64,000 bases of DNA from Stappia sp. MMSF_3263 (GCF_030733745.1 NZ_JASHIK010000001.1:434001-498000), one strand, 5' to 3'; positions 17,670 through 28,516 are shown, numbered from the stretch's first letter. The notes: generated by a model not told the origin, from the sequence alone. Program-made: numbers and translations.

Positions 17670-18644
17670 TCAAAGCAGCTTCTTCCAGCGGAAGTAAAGG
17701 AAGGTGAGGGCCACGGAGACCAGCATGATGCCGATCGAGAACGGGTAGCCCCAGGCCCATTTGAGTTCCGGCATATCGCCGAAATTCATGCCGTAGATCG
17801 AGGCGATCAGGGTCGGCGGCAGGAACACCACGGCCAGCACCGAGAAGATCTTGATGATCTGGTTCTGCTCCAGGTTGACCAGGCCGACCGTTGCGTCGAG
17901 CAGGAAGTTGAGCCGCGTGTCGAGCCCGGAGGCATGTTCGCGGATCGAGCGGATATCCCGTCCCAGCGCCTTTGCCGCGGTCTTCTGCTGGCCGGTGAGG
18001 CCGATGGTCTTGGCGTGCACCGACAGGAACAGGAACAGCCGTTCCAGGCTGGCGCAGGAATCATGCATCCGCGCGATCTTCAGGCCGATCAGGCCGATCT
18101 TCTGGATGGTTGCCTTGTATTGCGCACTCTTGCGGCTGTCGATCCCGCGCTCGAACACGTCGCTGGCGGTGGCATCGAAGGCGCTGGAGCAGTCCTCGAC
18201 CACGTCCGCGGCCCGGTCGGCGATGGCGTCAAGGAGCACGAAGAGAATATCCGTCGCGCCGCGAATGGGGATCGATTCGCTCTGGATGCGGCGTACGGCG
18301 ACGGAGACCGACACCGGCTCCCCGTGGCGCAGCGAGACCAGCAGTCCCTTGGTGGCGACCAGCGTCATCGAGGCGGTCTTCGGGTCGGGATTGCGGGCGA
18401 TCAGCGGCATCACCGCCGTCATGATCAACGCTCCGTCCGCCTCGTAGAGGCGCTCCGAGGTCTCGATCGCCGCCATTTCCTCGCGAGTGGGAATTTCGGT
18501 GCCGATCCACGTCTCCGCCAGCGCCCGCTCGTCGGGCGTGGGTGTCGCAAGGTCGACCCACAAGGCGTGTTCGGGAATGCGTGCCGCGGTCGAGCAGCGC
18601 ACCTCGACAATCTTGCCGGCGTCGAGCGTATAGGCGGTGATCAT
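17670..18644 (-). CDS. corA: CorA family magnesium (divalent cation) transporter
   Basis: This is a 324-residue membrane channel. A large cytoplasmic N-terminal alpha/beta domain (1-260) is followed by two TM helices at the C-terminus. The signature YGMNFGDMPEL lies between them, so the pore-defining GMN is intact. The C-terminus is short and basic (FRWKKLL). CorA pentamers carry Mg2+ (also Co2+ and Ni2+) inward. Some relatives (ZntB type) export zinc, and the YGMNF form does not fully separate these. ATG 18644 follows GGGAGC. Confidence 0.92.
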   Translation of the reverse strand: MITAYTLDAGKIVEVRCSTAARIPEHALWVDLATPTPDERALAETWIGTEIPTREEMAAIETSERLYEADGALIMTAVMPLIARNPDPKTASMTLVATKGLLVSLRHGEPVSVSVAVRRIQSESIPIRGATDILFVLLDAIADRAADVVEDCSSAFDATASDVFERGIDSRKSAQYKATIQKIGLIGLKIARMHDSCASLERLFLFLSVHAKTIGLTGQQKTAAKALGRDIRSIREHASGLDTRLNFLLDATVGLVNLEQNQIIKIFSVLAVVFLPPTLIASIYGMNFGDMPELKWAWGYPFSIGIMLVSVALTFLYFRWKKLL

Positions 18645-18769
18645 GAGGAAAAGCTCCCGGAACGTCGCGTTGGCTGTTCCGGAAATCTAGCCTGAATTCA
18701 TGTCGGATTTACCGCAAAAAGCCGTGTCGGGCGGAGACCCCGCCCGTCCGGTCAAAGGTGTGACGGTGC

Positions 18770-18916
18770 TTACTTGGCCTTGGGCGCGGACGCCTTGACC
18801 TTGCCCGTCTTGCAGATATTGGCCGCCGTCACGGCATTGATGCCCACCGGCTTGTAGAGCGCGTCGAGGCTCGGGCGCGGGGCGGTCGGGGCGGCTTGGG
18901 TCACTTTAGCGGTCAT
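18770..18916 (-). CDS. possible small conserved-type protein
   Basis: This 48-residue ORF has the core LDALYKPVGINAVTAANIC. That resembles short alphaproteobacterial peptides with a Y-x-x-I/V-G-I-x-A-V-x-A-A motif (recalled, not checked). The C-terminus is Lys-rich. The ribosome site is weak, and a longer reading from 18970 is possible. It stands alone between corA and the DUF1499 gene. Confidence 0.4.
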   Translation of the reverse strand: MTAKVTQAAPTAPRPSLDALYKPVGINAVTAANICKTGKVKASAPKAK

Positions 18917-19191
18917 CACTGGGTCCAGGTACTCGTGGCGCCGGGGATCATTCCCTTTGGCATTGCGCACAAATCCATTCCGATTTGGACAAAACTAAGG
19001 ATGACGCAAGGAAACATGTTGGCGCCAGTAACTCTTCTTATCGCCTTGTAACCTTTCGCGATTTCCGGACGCCGGCTTGCGGGTTTTCCCCTATCCGCGA
19101 AATCGCGAGAAAATGACATCGAGTTTTTGTTTTCAAAGGGTTATCGAGAGCGTGTCACGGCTGCAACGGGTGGCGTTGCCGGTGTACAACA
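18917..19191. other. intergenic region with a 10-bp inverted repeat
   Basis: No gene is supported. TCGCGATTTC at 19056-19065 and GAAATCGCGA at 19099-19108 are perfect inverted repeats separated by 33 nt. A T-rich run (GTTTTTGTTTTC) follows at about 19122-19136. It could be a paired operator or a large hairpin 3' of the DUF1499 gene. Confidence 0.35.
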
Positions 19192-20169
19192 CTATTGCCT
19201 GGCATCGGTGGCGGGAGCCGGAAGCGGATCTCCCTCGTAGATTTCCGAAAGCTCCGGCGGCAGTTCCTCCAGTTGCGGCAGCCCGGTCTGCTCCCCGTCC
19301 TCCTCTTCCGGTGCGCTCTGCGCCTCCGGTTTGGCGCCTGGAAGCGGCGGCGGACCGTCCTCGCGCGGCGGCGCGTCCGGATCGGCCAGCGGCAGGTCCG
19401 GCAATTCGGTGTCGTCCTCGACGGGCTCGATCGCGCCATAGGCGGCGATCAGGACCGCGTCGAGATCCTCCAGGAAATGGCGAATGCGGGTGGCATTGGC
19501 GCCAAGATCGTGTTCGCCGAAGCGGGAGGCAGAACGGATGTCGAAGCGGGCGCCGACCGGGTCGGGCATGATCCTCACCGAAATGTCGTCGCGAAAGGCG
19601 AAGATCAGCGAGGTTGCCACGGCCTGGAACCGGGTCGGCTCGTCCGGCATGCCGGGCGGCAGTTCGGCCGTGACGGTCCAACCGCTGCTGTCGGCCACCT
19701 GGAGCGCTGCCCGGTGCAGGTCGCCGGGCGCGATGCGGAAGCGGCGGGTGACGAGATCCGGATAGGCCCGCTCCTGCAGCGCGGCGCCGGAAAACGCGCG
19801 TCCGCCGGCCAGTGCCGGCGGGTTGGCCGTGTCGGTGCTGACGTCTGCAAGCCGGGGATGGGTGGCGAAGGCGTGCAGCGAGAAGGCGACGGGCGCGAGC
19901 GCCAGTGCGCCGTAGACGAAACCCCGGATCGCCTGCGCCCAGCCGGTGCCGCCCTTCCGCCACAGGGCGAGCGCTGCCAGCGTCGCGGCGGTGCAGGCAA
20001 AGGCGGCAAGCAGGACGCCAAGGGCGAGCAGGACGAGGAATTGCGGCGTGGTGACGAACTGGGCGCGATGCGCCAGTGCTGCGATCACCAGGACCGGCAC
20101 CGCCAGTCGTCCGCTCTTGGCGCTTGCCGCCGCGAGCCGCGACCGGAAGATGGGCAGAACCTTGCGCAT
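19192..20169 (-). CDS. DUF1499 family membrane protein
   Basis: This protein of about 325 residues has three hydrophobic helices in residues 10-120, for example PQFLVLLALGVLLAAFACTA. A DUF1499 domain follows, ending in RIMPDPVGARFDIRSASR and DLGANATRIRHFL, the characteristic family block. After it comes an acidic, Pro-rich C-terminal tail of about 80 residues. The function of DUF1499 proteins is unknown. ATG 20169 is given. A GTG at 20220 would add 17 residues, and neither has a strong ribosome site. Confidence 0.82.
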   Translation of the reverse strand: MRKVLPIFRSRLAAASAKSGRLAVPVLVIAALAHRAQFVTTPQFLVLLALGVLLAAFACTAATLAALALWRKGGTGWAQAIRGFVYGALALAPVAFSLHAFATHPRLADVSTDTANPPALAGGRAFSGAALQERAYPDLVTRRFRIAPGDLHRAALQVADSSGWTVTAELPPGMPDEPTRFQAVATSLIFAFRDDISVRIMPDPVGARFDIRSASRFGEHDLGANATRIRHFLEDLDAVLIAAYGAIEPVEDDTELPDLPLADPDAPPREDGPPPLPGAKPEAQSAPEEEDGEQTGLPQLEELPPELSEIYEGDPLPAPATDARQ

Positions 20170-20306
20170 GCGGCGGGCGGAGATCCCTGTGGCGACGGAC
20201 ACGGATGCAAACTTTCGCACAACGTGCGGGCGAACGCGTTTGCCTCCAACCGCTTACCATGAGCGAACGGAATTGCGAACCGCCTTGTGCGGGGCGGTTC
20301 GCCTGG

Positions 20307-21944
<1,638 letters not shown>

Positions 21945-22074
21945 GTGTTCCTCCGGCAAGTGCCTCTTGTGGCGAGGCTTTTCTTGTGAGGAGGAGCATA
22001 GCACCGGCAACCGGGGCACTGTCCAGCGCGCGCGTCATGCGCGGGGCTCGGGGCTCAGGGGAAGGGACCAGGGC

Positions 22075-22794
22075 CTATCCGGCGCGCTGGGCTTCGATCC
22101 AGGCGAGCGCTTCGCTCAGCGACGTCGCCACATGGTCCGCGTGCGGGGCCAGCACCTCGGCGCCGACGGTTCCGGTCGTGACCGCCAGCGTGCGCGCGCC
22201 CGCGGCCCGCCCGGCATGCATGTCATGCACGCTGTCGCCGACCATGACGACCGAGGCGGGGTCGAGGGCGAGCGCCTCGCAAAAGCCGGTGACCATGCCG
22301 GGTCCGGGCTTGGCGCCGTGGCCGCTGTCGAAGCCGATGATCGCCGAAAAGCGGTCGCTGACGCCCATTGCCGCGAGCTGGGCGCGGGCCGAGGCTTCCG
22401 AATCGTTGGTCGCCACGCCAAGCACCAGCCCGTGCACGGCAAGCCGGTCGAGCATCGGTATCAGGTCGTCGAAAGGCGACAGGTAGGGCAGGCTCATGTC
22501 GCCGATGCGGGCGTTGATGTCATCGGCAAGCGCCCGGGGGTCTGGCAACCCGAGGATCTCGGCGAAGGCGTCGACGATATCGTCATTGGAGCCCGCGACG
22601 AGCACCGAATCGGGGGCAAAGCGCCGGGCCGGCAGGTCGAAACCCGCGGCCTCCGCCAGCCGCTCGGCGATCGCCATGTCGCCGCCCGACAATTCGCTCA
22701 TCAAGACGTGGAAGGTCGGCCCCCAGGTGCCCTGGAAGTCGATCAGCGTGCCGTCCTTGTCGAAGAGAACCGCTTCTATCGCCGCCATCGTCAT
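22075..22794 (-). CDS. HAD family hydrolase, phosphoglycolate-phosphatase-like (copy 1)
   Basis: This 239-residue HAD phosphatase has the nucleophile motif FDKDGTLIDF, motif II GVATNDSE, motif III Lys in GHGAKPGPGMV, and the acidic motif IV MVGDSVHDMHAG. A helical cap (about 20-95) fits the Gph-like C1 subfamily, which dephosphorylates small sugar phosphates. Its start overlaps the stop of the next HAD gene by 4 nt (ATGA). The two proteins are clear paralogues. Confidence 0.92.
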   Translation of the reverse strand: MTMAAIEAVLFDKDGTLIDFQGTWGPTFHVLMSELSGGDMAIAERLAEAAGFDLPARRFAPDSVLVAGSNDDIVDAFAEILGLPDPRALADDINARIGDMSLPYLSPFDDLIPMLDRLAVHGLVLGVATNDSEASARAQLAAMGVSDRFSAIIGFDSGHGAKPGPGMVTGFCEALALDPASVVMVGDSVHDMHAGRAAGARTLAVTTGTVGAEVLAPHADHVATSLSEALAWIEAQRAG

Positions 22795-23498
22795 GCCGCC
22801 CGTCCGAGCGCCAGCGGCAGCAGCTCCGCCATCGTGTCGATGACGACATCCGCCTCCGCTTCCAGCACCGGCCGCTCGATGGCGCCCGTGGTGACGGCGA
22901 TGCGAAACATGCCGGCGGCCTTGGCCGCATGCATGTCGTGCAGGCTGTCGCCGATCATGGCGATTTCCTGCGGCGCCAGCCCGGTGTGGCGGGCGAAGGC
23001 GAGCAACTGGCCGGGTTCCGGCTTGGAGCCGTGGCCGCTGTCGTAACCGGCGAGGAAACCGAAGGCCTCGCCAAGGCCGAGCGCGTGCATCTGCTTGCGG
23101 GCCGAGGCTTCTGTTCCGTTGGTGGCGATACCCATCGGCAGGCCGTCGGCATGGATCGCCTTGAGCGTGTCGACAACGCCGTCAAAGGGGGTGACGGTGC
23201 GGGCGCAATGTTCCAGCAGCGTCGTTTCGATCCGCTCCAGCATCGCCTTCGGATCGCTCTCGCCGATCACCTGCGCCCATCCGGCGGAATAGTCGGCCGG
23301 CGACTGCACCTTGAGGACGGACGGGCCGGTGAAACAGGCGCGTTCAACGTCGAACATCGCGAGATCCTGCAGCACGCGCAGGATTTCCGGGTCGCCGCCG
23401 GCGAGATCGCGCAGCACGTGCGAGATCGCCGGTCCCCAGGTGCGGTCGAAGTCGGTCAGCGTGCCGTCGCGGTCGAAGAGTACGGCCTTGATGCGCAT
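22791..23498 (-). CDS. HAD family hydrolase, phosphoglycolate-phosphatase-like (copy 2)
   Basis: This 235-residue protein is a paralogue of the downstream HAD gene. It shares LFDRDGTLTDFDRTWGP, GIATNGTEAS, GYDSGHGSKPEPGQL and MIGDSLHDMHAAKAAG. All catalytic Asp and Lys positions are intact, so both copies should be active. ATG 23498 is chosen because the HAD motif begins 6 residues later. The frame itself remains open further upstream inside the MBL gene. Tandem overlap implies co-translation and perhaps different substrates. Confidence 0.92.
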   Translation of the reverse strand: MRIKAVLFDRDGTLTDFDRTWGPAISHVLRDLAGGDPEILRVLQDLAMFDVERACFTGPSVLKVQSPADYSAGWAQVIGESDPKAMLERIETTLLEHCARTVTPFDGVVDTLKAIHADGLPMGIATNGTEASARKQMHALGLGEAFGFLAGYDSGHGSKPEPGQLLAFARHTGLAPQEIAMIGDSLHDMHAAKAAGMFRIAVTTGAIERPVLEAEADVVIDTMAELLPLALGRAA

Positions 23499-23629
23499 GG
23501 GGGTCGGTCCGTCGGAAGGGAGGTCAGGCTGTGTCCGCCCGCCGGTTGCGGCCGGGCACGGACATTCGGGAAACTGCAGCAAAAAATTGGAATGCCACGT
23601 TCCCGGCCTTTCGTCAAAGCCGCAAGGCG

Positions 23630-24553
23630 TCAGCAGGTGACAAGCAGGCTCGCCAGTGACACTGGCGTGTCGGGATGTTCCCCGTCCGCGCGCACGAGAC
23701 CGCGTTCGATCAGCCATTCGACCTGCGCCAGCACGGACAGCGCGGCAGCGCCGTGCAAGGCGGGATCGACATCGGCATAGATCGTGGTGACCATCTCGGG
23801 GATCGTCTGAGCGCCGATGGTCAGGCGATCGAGGATTGCCTGTTCGCGTGCCTTTCGATGGGCCGCGAGCCCCGCGAGATAGGTGGCGGGATCCTCGACC
23901 GGGCCGCCATGGCCGGGCAGGTAGCGCGTGTCGCCGCGCTCGGCCAGCTTGGCGAGCGAGGCCATGTAGGCGCTCATGGAACCGTCCGGCGGCGCGACGA
24001 TCGAGGTCGACCAGGCCATCACATGGTCTGCGGAGAAGAGGATGTCGCCCTCGTCGAGCGCGAAGGCGAGATGGTTCGCGGTATGCCCCGGCGTTTCGAC
24101 GGCGGTCAGCGACAGCCCGTCGATGCCGAGCGTGTCGCCCTCCGCCAACTCGCGGTCGGGCCGGTGCTCGCCGTCGGCGCTGGCATCGAGCGGATTGCGT
24201 TCGCCTGCGTTCAGCGGCCGTGCCGCCCGATGCGCGCCGCAGCCGACGATCGGCGCGCCGGTCATCTGCTTCAGCATCCGCGCGCCGGGGGAATGATCCA
24301 TATGGGTGTGCGACACGAGGATCGCGGCGATGCGGCCCTCGCCGGCCGCCGTCACCAGCCGCTCCATGTGCGCCGCGTCGGCCGGACCCGGATCGAGTAC
24401 TGCCACCTCGTCGCGGCCGATCAGGTAGCTGTTGGTGCCGTGCCATGTGAACGGACCCGGATTGTGCGCGGTCAGGCGGCGCACCGCTTGCGAAATCTCC
24501 ACCGCAGTGCCGTATCGGGGGGCGAAATCGCGGTCATGTCGCAGGGAAACCAT
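23630..24553 (-). CDS. MBL-fold metallo-hydrolase (LACTB2-like)
   Basis: This 307-residue hydrolase has the zinc signature SHTHMDHSPGA, later ligands in VETPGHTANHLAF and SADHVM, and PGHGGPVEDP. A C-terminal winged-helix-like domain (about 225-300) is typical of LACTB2-type proteins. Those are reported as nucleases or thioesterases. Which one applies here is not visible. It is the first gene of the minus-strand run ending with the HAD pair, with a 131-nt gap. Confidence 0.9.
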   Translation of the reverse strand: MVSLRHDRDFAPRYGTAVEISQAVRRLTAHNPGPFTWHGTNSYLIGRDEVAVLDPGPADAAHMERLVTAAGEGRIAAILVSHTHMDHSPGARMLKQMTGAPIVGCGAHRAARPLNAGERNPLDASADGEHRPDRELAEGDTLGIDGLSLTAVETPGHTANHLAFALDEGDILFSADHVMAWSTSIVAPPDGSMSAYMASLAKLAERGDTRYLPGHGGPVEDPATYLAGLAAHRKAREQAILDRLTIGAQTIPEMVTTIYADVDPALHGAAALSVLAQVEWLIERGLVRADGEHPDTPVSLASLLVTC

Positions 24554-24899
24554 GGCGTTCGACGATCCGTGTCTGATTTTCGCTTTTGCCTATACGAAAA
24601 AGGGCGCTCCCGGCAAGCGCGCAGACTGGCAGGAAAATGCTCCACAGCCGGCTAATCTTTGGGTTGCATCCTTTTTTCTGCGGAAATAACGTCGGGACTG
24701 CATGAAGGGGCGGCCATGCGCAGGCCGACGTGGCGGCCGGGCGACACGCCTTTCCACGTCGTCGTGGCCTGTCGGTCGGCGGCGTGCCCTCCATGTCATA
24801 CTATCGTTGTCAATTTGACCTAAGGCCGAGCGAGCGACGCGGGAGGAGAACCGCCACACCGTTGCCGCTCACAGAACCAATGAAACGGAGAGGTCCGAC
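24554..24899. other. 346-bp divergent intergenic region before the ABC importer
   Basis: No gene is supported. It must carry promoters for the MBL gene (minus) and the polyamine-type importer (plus). TTGTCAATTTGACC around 24811-24824 is a near-palindromic candidate (TTGTCAA/TTTGACC). No convincing -35/-10 pair is seen. GGAGAGG ends 7 nt before ATG 24900 and is a strong ribosome site. Confidence 0.4.
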
Positions 24900-26018
24900 A
24901 TGTCCATTTCCCGCCGTTCGGTGCTCAAGGGCTCCGCAGCCGCTTCGACACTGCTTGCCGCACCCGCCATCCTCAAGGCCGGCGACGCGCTCGCGTCCTC
25001 GGGTCAGGTCAATGTTTTCGCCTGGGGCGACTACATCCAGCAGAACATGATCGACAAGTTCGAAGGCGACACCGGCGTCAAGGTGAACCTGTCGACCTAC
25101 GGCTCCAACGACGAGGCCGAGCAGAAGCTCAAGGCCGCCGGCGGCAAGGGCTTCGACGTGATCTTCCCCTCGATCACCAACGGCAACAACTACTATCCCG
25201 AAGGCCTGCTGGCGCCGCTCGACGAGAGCAAGCTGAAGCTCGACGCGCTGATCCCCTCCATGCTGCGCGACAGTGTCCAGCTTGGCGGCACCTATCGCGG
25301 CAAGCGCATGCTGCTGCCGTTCAACTGGGGCACCGAGGCAATCACGCTCGACAGCACGGCCTTCAATGCCGATGACGTCTCCTACGGCACGATGTGGTCG
25401 CCGGAGGCCGCCGGCAAGGCCGCGTTCCGCCAGAAGTCGGTGATCATGGGCGTCGGCCTTTACCTCGACGCCATCGGCGAGGTGAAGTCGAACCGCATGC
25501 TCGACGTCTACAAGACCGAGGATGATGCCCGCCGCGTGTGGGATGCCTGCGCCAAGTTCGTCATCGAGCGCAAGGCCAACATCGCCGCGTTCTGGAACAA
25601 CGCCACCGAGGCGACCAACGCCTTCAAGCAGGCCGGCGCCACGATCGGCCAGACCTGGGACACCACGGGTCTCCTGCTGAACCGGGAAGACGCCAAGTGG
25701 AAGTACCGCATGCCCAAGGAAGGCGGCATCACCTGGATGGACTCCATGGGCGTGCCGTCCGGCGCCGAGAATGTCGACCAGGGCTACGCGTTCCTGAACG
25801 CCATGCTCGACCCGGCGATGGCGGGCCTGCTGGCCATGAACACCGGCTACAACTCGGCCGTTGCCGGGGCTGCCGAATATGCCGGCGACAACTACAAGGC
25901 CCAGTTCGCCGACGTCTACAATGCCGACAACCTCGCCAATCTCTGGTGGTGGCAGGCCGACACGCCGTGGTTCGCCACGCTGCGTCAGGAATATGTCGAC
26001 AAGATCACCAACGCCTGA
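24900..26018 (+). CDS. polyamine-type ABC transporter substrate-binding protein (Tat-exported)
   Basis: This is a 372-residue periplasmic binding protein of the PotD/PotF group. The N-terminus carries a Tat-like motif SRRSVLKG followed by a hydrophobic stretch and ALA cleavage near residue 32. Mature blocks VNVFAWGDYIQQNMIDKFE, YGSNDEAEQKL and NWGTEA are characteristic. It should capture spermidine, putrescine or a related cation and deliver it to the permeases encoded downstream. Tat rather than Sec export suggests folding before translocation. The ligand is inferred from family only. Confidence 0.93.
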   Translation: MSISRRSVLKGSAAASTLLAAPAILKAGDALASSGQVNVFAWGDYIQQNMIDKFEGDTGVKVNLSTYGSNDEAEQKLKAAGGKGFDVIFPSITNGNNYYPEGLLAPLDESKLKLDALIPSMLRDSVQLGGTYRGKRMLLPFNWGTEAITLDSTAFNADDVSYGTMWSPEAAGKAAFRQKSVIMGVGLYLDAIGEVKSNRMLDVYKTEDDARRVWDACAKFVIERKANIAAFWNNATEATNAFKQAGATIGQTWDTTGLLLNREDAKWKYRMPKEGGITWMDSMGVPSGAENVDQGYAFLNAMLDPAMAGLLAMNTGYNSAVAGAAEYAGDNYKAQFADVYNADNLANLWWWQADTPWFATLRQEYVDKITNA

Positions 26019-26035
26019 GGCGTGACCTGATCCGG

Positions 26036-26090
26036 CGGATCGCGGCACCCAGCTGCGATCCGCATCCTGTTGCGGGAGCGCCGCTCCCGC
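26036..26090 (+). terminator. two intercistronic hairpins between binding-protein and ATPase genes
   Basis: CGGATCGC (26036-26043) pairs with GCGATCCG (26055-26062). GCGGGAG (26072-26078) pairs with CTCCCGC (26084-26090). There is no T tract, so these are better read as mRNA-stabilising or attenuating stems. They would keep binding-protein transcript levels above those of the ATPase and permeases. Confidence 0.5.
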
Positions 26091-26112
26091 CCGCGTGCAA
26101 AATGAGGGGCTT

Positions 26113-27228
26113 ATGCACGGACAAGACGTCGTTCTCGATGGCGTGTCGATGCGGTTCGGTGACTTTACCGCCGTCCAGCCGACCGACCTGACTGTCAATG
26201 CCGGGGAGTTCTTCTCCATTCTCGGTCCCTCCGGCTGCGGCAAGACGACCATCCTGCGCATGGTCTCCGGCTTTCTCGACCCCAGCGCCGGCGACGTGCG
26301 CATCGGCGGCAAGAGCATGACCGGCATCCGCCCCAATGCGCGCCCGACCGCACTGATCTTCCAGAACCTGGCGCTTTTTCCCTTGATGAGCGTGTGGGAA
26401 AATGTCGCTTTCGGCCTCGAGGCCCGCGGTGTGTCGAAGAAGGACCGGCGCCAGCGCGCCGAGGAACTGCTTGCCATGGTCGCGCTGACCGGCCAGGGCG
26501 AGAAGAGGCCGACCGAATTGTCCGGCGGACAGCGCCAGCGCGTCGCGATCGCTCGCGCCCTTGCCGTGGAACCGTCCGTTCTGCTGCTCGACGAGCCGCT
26601 CTCGGCGCTCGACCTGAAGCTGCGCCAGCACATGCGCAGCGAGCTCAAGGACCTGCAGCGCAAGACCGGCGTCACCTTCATCTACATCACCCACGACCAG
26701 GGCGAGGCGCTGACCATGTCCGACCGGGTCGCCGTGATGAATCGCGGCGTGGTGGAGCAGGTCGCCTCCTCGGACGACATCTACAACCGTCCCGCGACCC
26801 CTTTCGTTGCCAGTTTCGTCGGCGAGCAGAACGTCTTTCCCGGGCGCGTCACCGCGACCTCCGACGGCCAGGTCGAGGTGGAAACGGCGCTGGGCACGTT
26901 CCGGGGGCTCGACCGGCACGGGCTGGCGGTCGGCGAGGAGGCGCTTGCCATGGTGCGCCCCGAGCGGGTCTGGCTCGGCAACCGCGCGGACGGTGTTGCG
27001 CCCGCTGGCGGCGGAGCCCACAACCGCCTTGTCGCCCGCCTGCAGCGGCGCGACCTGGAAGGCCCGCTCATCAACCTGCATCTCGATGCCGCCGGCCAGG
27101 CGATCCAGGTCAACCTGCACAACACCGGCGATGCCGGGCTTGGTTCCGACGAGGAGCAGACCTTGCTCTTTTCCACCGAGGACACGCTGGTGATGCGGCC
27201 CTTGTCCGCCCTTGCCGAGCGGGCCTGA
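26113..27228 (+). CDS. polyamine-type ABC transporter ATP-binding protein (PotA-like)
   Basis: This 371-residue ATPase has Walker A GPSGCGKTT, signature LSGGQRQRVAIARAL, Walker B LLLDEPLSALD and the H-loop ITHDQGEAL. A C-terminal TOBE-type domain (about 245-371) follows, with AMVRPERVWLG. It powers the importer whose binding protein precedes it and whose permeases follow. ATG 26113, just after GAGGGG, is preferred to an in-frame GTG at 26095. It ends 4 nt before the first permease start. Confidence 0.95.
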   Translation: MHGQDVVLDGVSMRFGDFTAVQPTDLTVNAGEFFSILGPSGCGKTTILRMVSGFLDPSAGDVRIGGKSMTGIRPNARPTALIFQNLALFPLMSVWENVAFGLEARGVSKKDRRQRAEELLAMVALTGQGEKRPTELSGGQRQRVAIARALAVEPSVLLLDEPLSALDLKLRQHMRSELKDLQRKTGVTFIYITHDQGEALTMSDRVAVMNRGVVEQVASSDDIYNRPATPFVASFVGEQNVFPGRVTATSDGQVEVETALGTFRGLDRHGLAVGEEALAMVRPERVWLGNRADGVAPAGGGAHNRLVARLQRRDLEGPLINLHLDAAGQAIQVNLHNTGDAGLGSDEEQTLLFSTEDTLVMRPLSALAERA

Positions 27229-27232
27229 CGCC

Positions 27233-28516
27233 ATGGCCTCGCTGATCAGGAGCTATGGCAAGGGCCTGACCGCCGTTTTCCTGCTGCTCACCGCGGCATG
27301 GATCGCGCTGCTCATCGTGCTGCCGCAGGCGCGCCTGATCGAGCGTGCCTTCACATATACCGACCGTGCCGGCGAGGCGGCGACCCTGTCGTTGGAGATC
27401 GACCGTGCCTATACGCGCGTCTTCGAGATCGACACCGACCTGCGCGACCTGCGTCGCGATCTGGAAGGCGCCTCCGCGCCCGCCGGCGGGGCGGCGGGCG
27501 GGCTCGTGCCGTCTCCGTCGCTGACGCCGTCGCTGCCATCGCCCTCGCTTCCCGCTGCGCCGTCGCTGACCCCGAGCCCGTCACTTGCGCCGAGTCCGTC
27601 CCCGACACCGACGCCGGGCGTTGCGCCCAGTCCGTTCGCGCCGTCCGCAAGCCCGACCCTGCCGCCGGCGCAGATCGAGGCGCGCATCGCCGAGCTGGAG
27701 GCCGAGAAGGCCGATCTGCAGACGCGCCTCGCCGGGCTTGAGGAGCAGGAATCCTCGAACAATTCGGCCGTCGGCATCAACGAGTCCTACTCGCTCCAGA
27801 ACTTCACCAACATGAGCGACATCCATTTCCGGATCTTCGTCTCGACCCTGTTCTATGCGCTCTGCGTGACGGTTCTGGCCTTCGTCGTGTGTTATCCGGT
27901 CGCCTATGCCGCGGCGACGGCGAGAAGCGCCAACAAGCTTGCGTTGCTGATGCTCGGCCTCGTCATCCCCTATGCGATCAACGAATTGCTGCGCATCTTC
28001 TCCTGGGTGATGATCCTGGAGAAGAACGGCATCCTCAACGGCGTGCTAGATTTCCTCGGGATCATCGACATGCAGGCCGGGGAGGGCATTCGCTTTGTCG
28101 CCTCCAACGGCGCCGTCTTCACCGTGATGGTCTATGCCTATGTGCTGTTCATGGTGTTCCCGATCTACAACACGATCGAGACGCTCGACCGCAACCAGAT
28201 CGAGGCGGCGCGCGATCTAGGCAGCGCCACCTGGCGCATCCACTGGCGCATCGTCCTGCCGCATGCCAAGCCGGGCATCGCGGTCGGGGCGATCATGACC
28301 TTCATGCTGTCCGCCGGCTCCATCGCCGTGCCGGAGATCGTCGGCCGCGGCCTGCATCCCGACTGGTTCGCGCAGGTCATCTACCGTCGCTTCTTCGAGG
28401 CCGATTCCTGGAACGAGGGCGCCGCCTATTCGCTGGCGCTGCTGGTCGCCTGCATCGCCTTCGTCCTCGTCAACATGGCCGTCTTCAAGGTCGGCATCAG
28501 GGATATCGCCAAATGA
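27233..28516 (+). CDS. ABC transporter permease (PotB-like) with a Pro/Ser-rich insert
   Basis: This 427-residue permease is much longer than the usual 280-310. TM1 is at residues 12-30. Residues 31-200 then form an extended periplasmic loop. The loop has a heptad-like helix (about 53-78), a low-complexity Pro/Ser/Thr stretch (about 90-146, repeats such as SPSLTPS and SPSPTPTP), and a second charged helix (RIAELEAEKADLQTRLAGLE). From residue 200 the ordinary permease core follows, with the EAA loop EAARDLGSATWRIHWRIVLP contacting the ATPase. ATG 27233 starts TM1. The reading frame stays open, so the insert is not a frameshift. Confidence 0.92.
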   Translation: MASLIRSYGKGLTAVFLLLTAAWIALLIVLPQARLIERAFTYTDRAGEAATLSLEIDRAYTRVFEIDTDLRDLRRDLEGASAPAGGAAGGLVPSPSLTPSLPSPSLPAAPSLTPSPSLAPSPSPTPTPGVAPSPFAPSASPTLPPAQIEARIAELEAEKADLQTRLAGLEEQESSNNSAVGINESYSLQNFTNMSDIHFRIFVSTLFYALCVTVLAFVVCYPVAYAAATARSANKLALLMLGLVIPYAINELLRIFSWVMILEKNGILNGVLDFLGIIDMQAGEGIRFVASNGAVFTVMVYAYVLFMVFPIYNTIETLDRNQIEAARDLGSATWRIHWRIVLPHAKPGIAVGAIMTFMLSAGSIAVPEIVGRGLHPDWFAQVIYRRFFEADSWNEGAAYSLALLVACIAFVLVNMAVFKVGIRDIAK

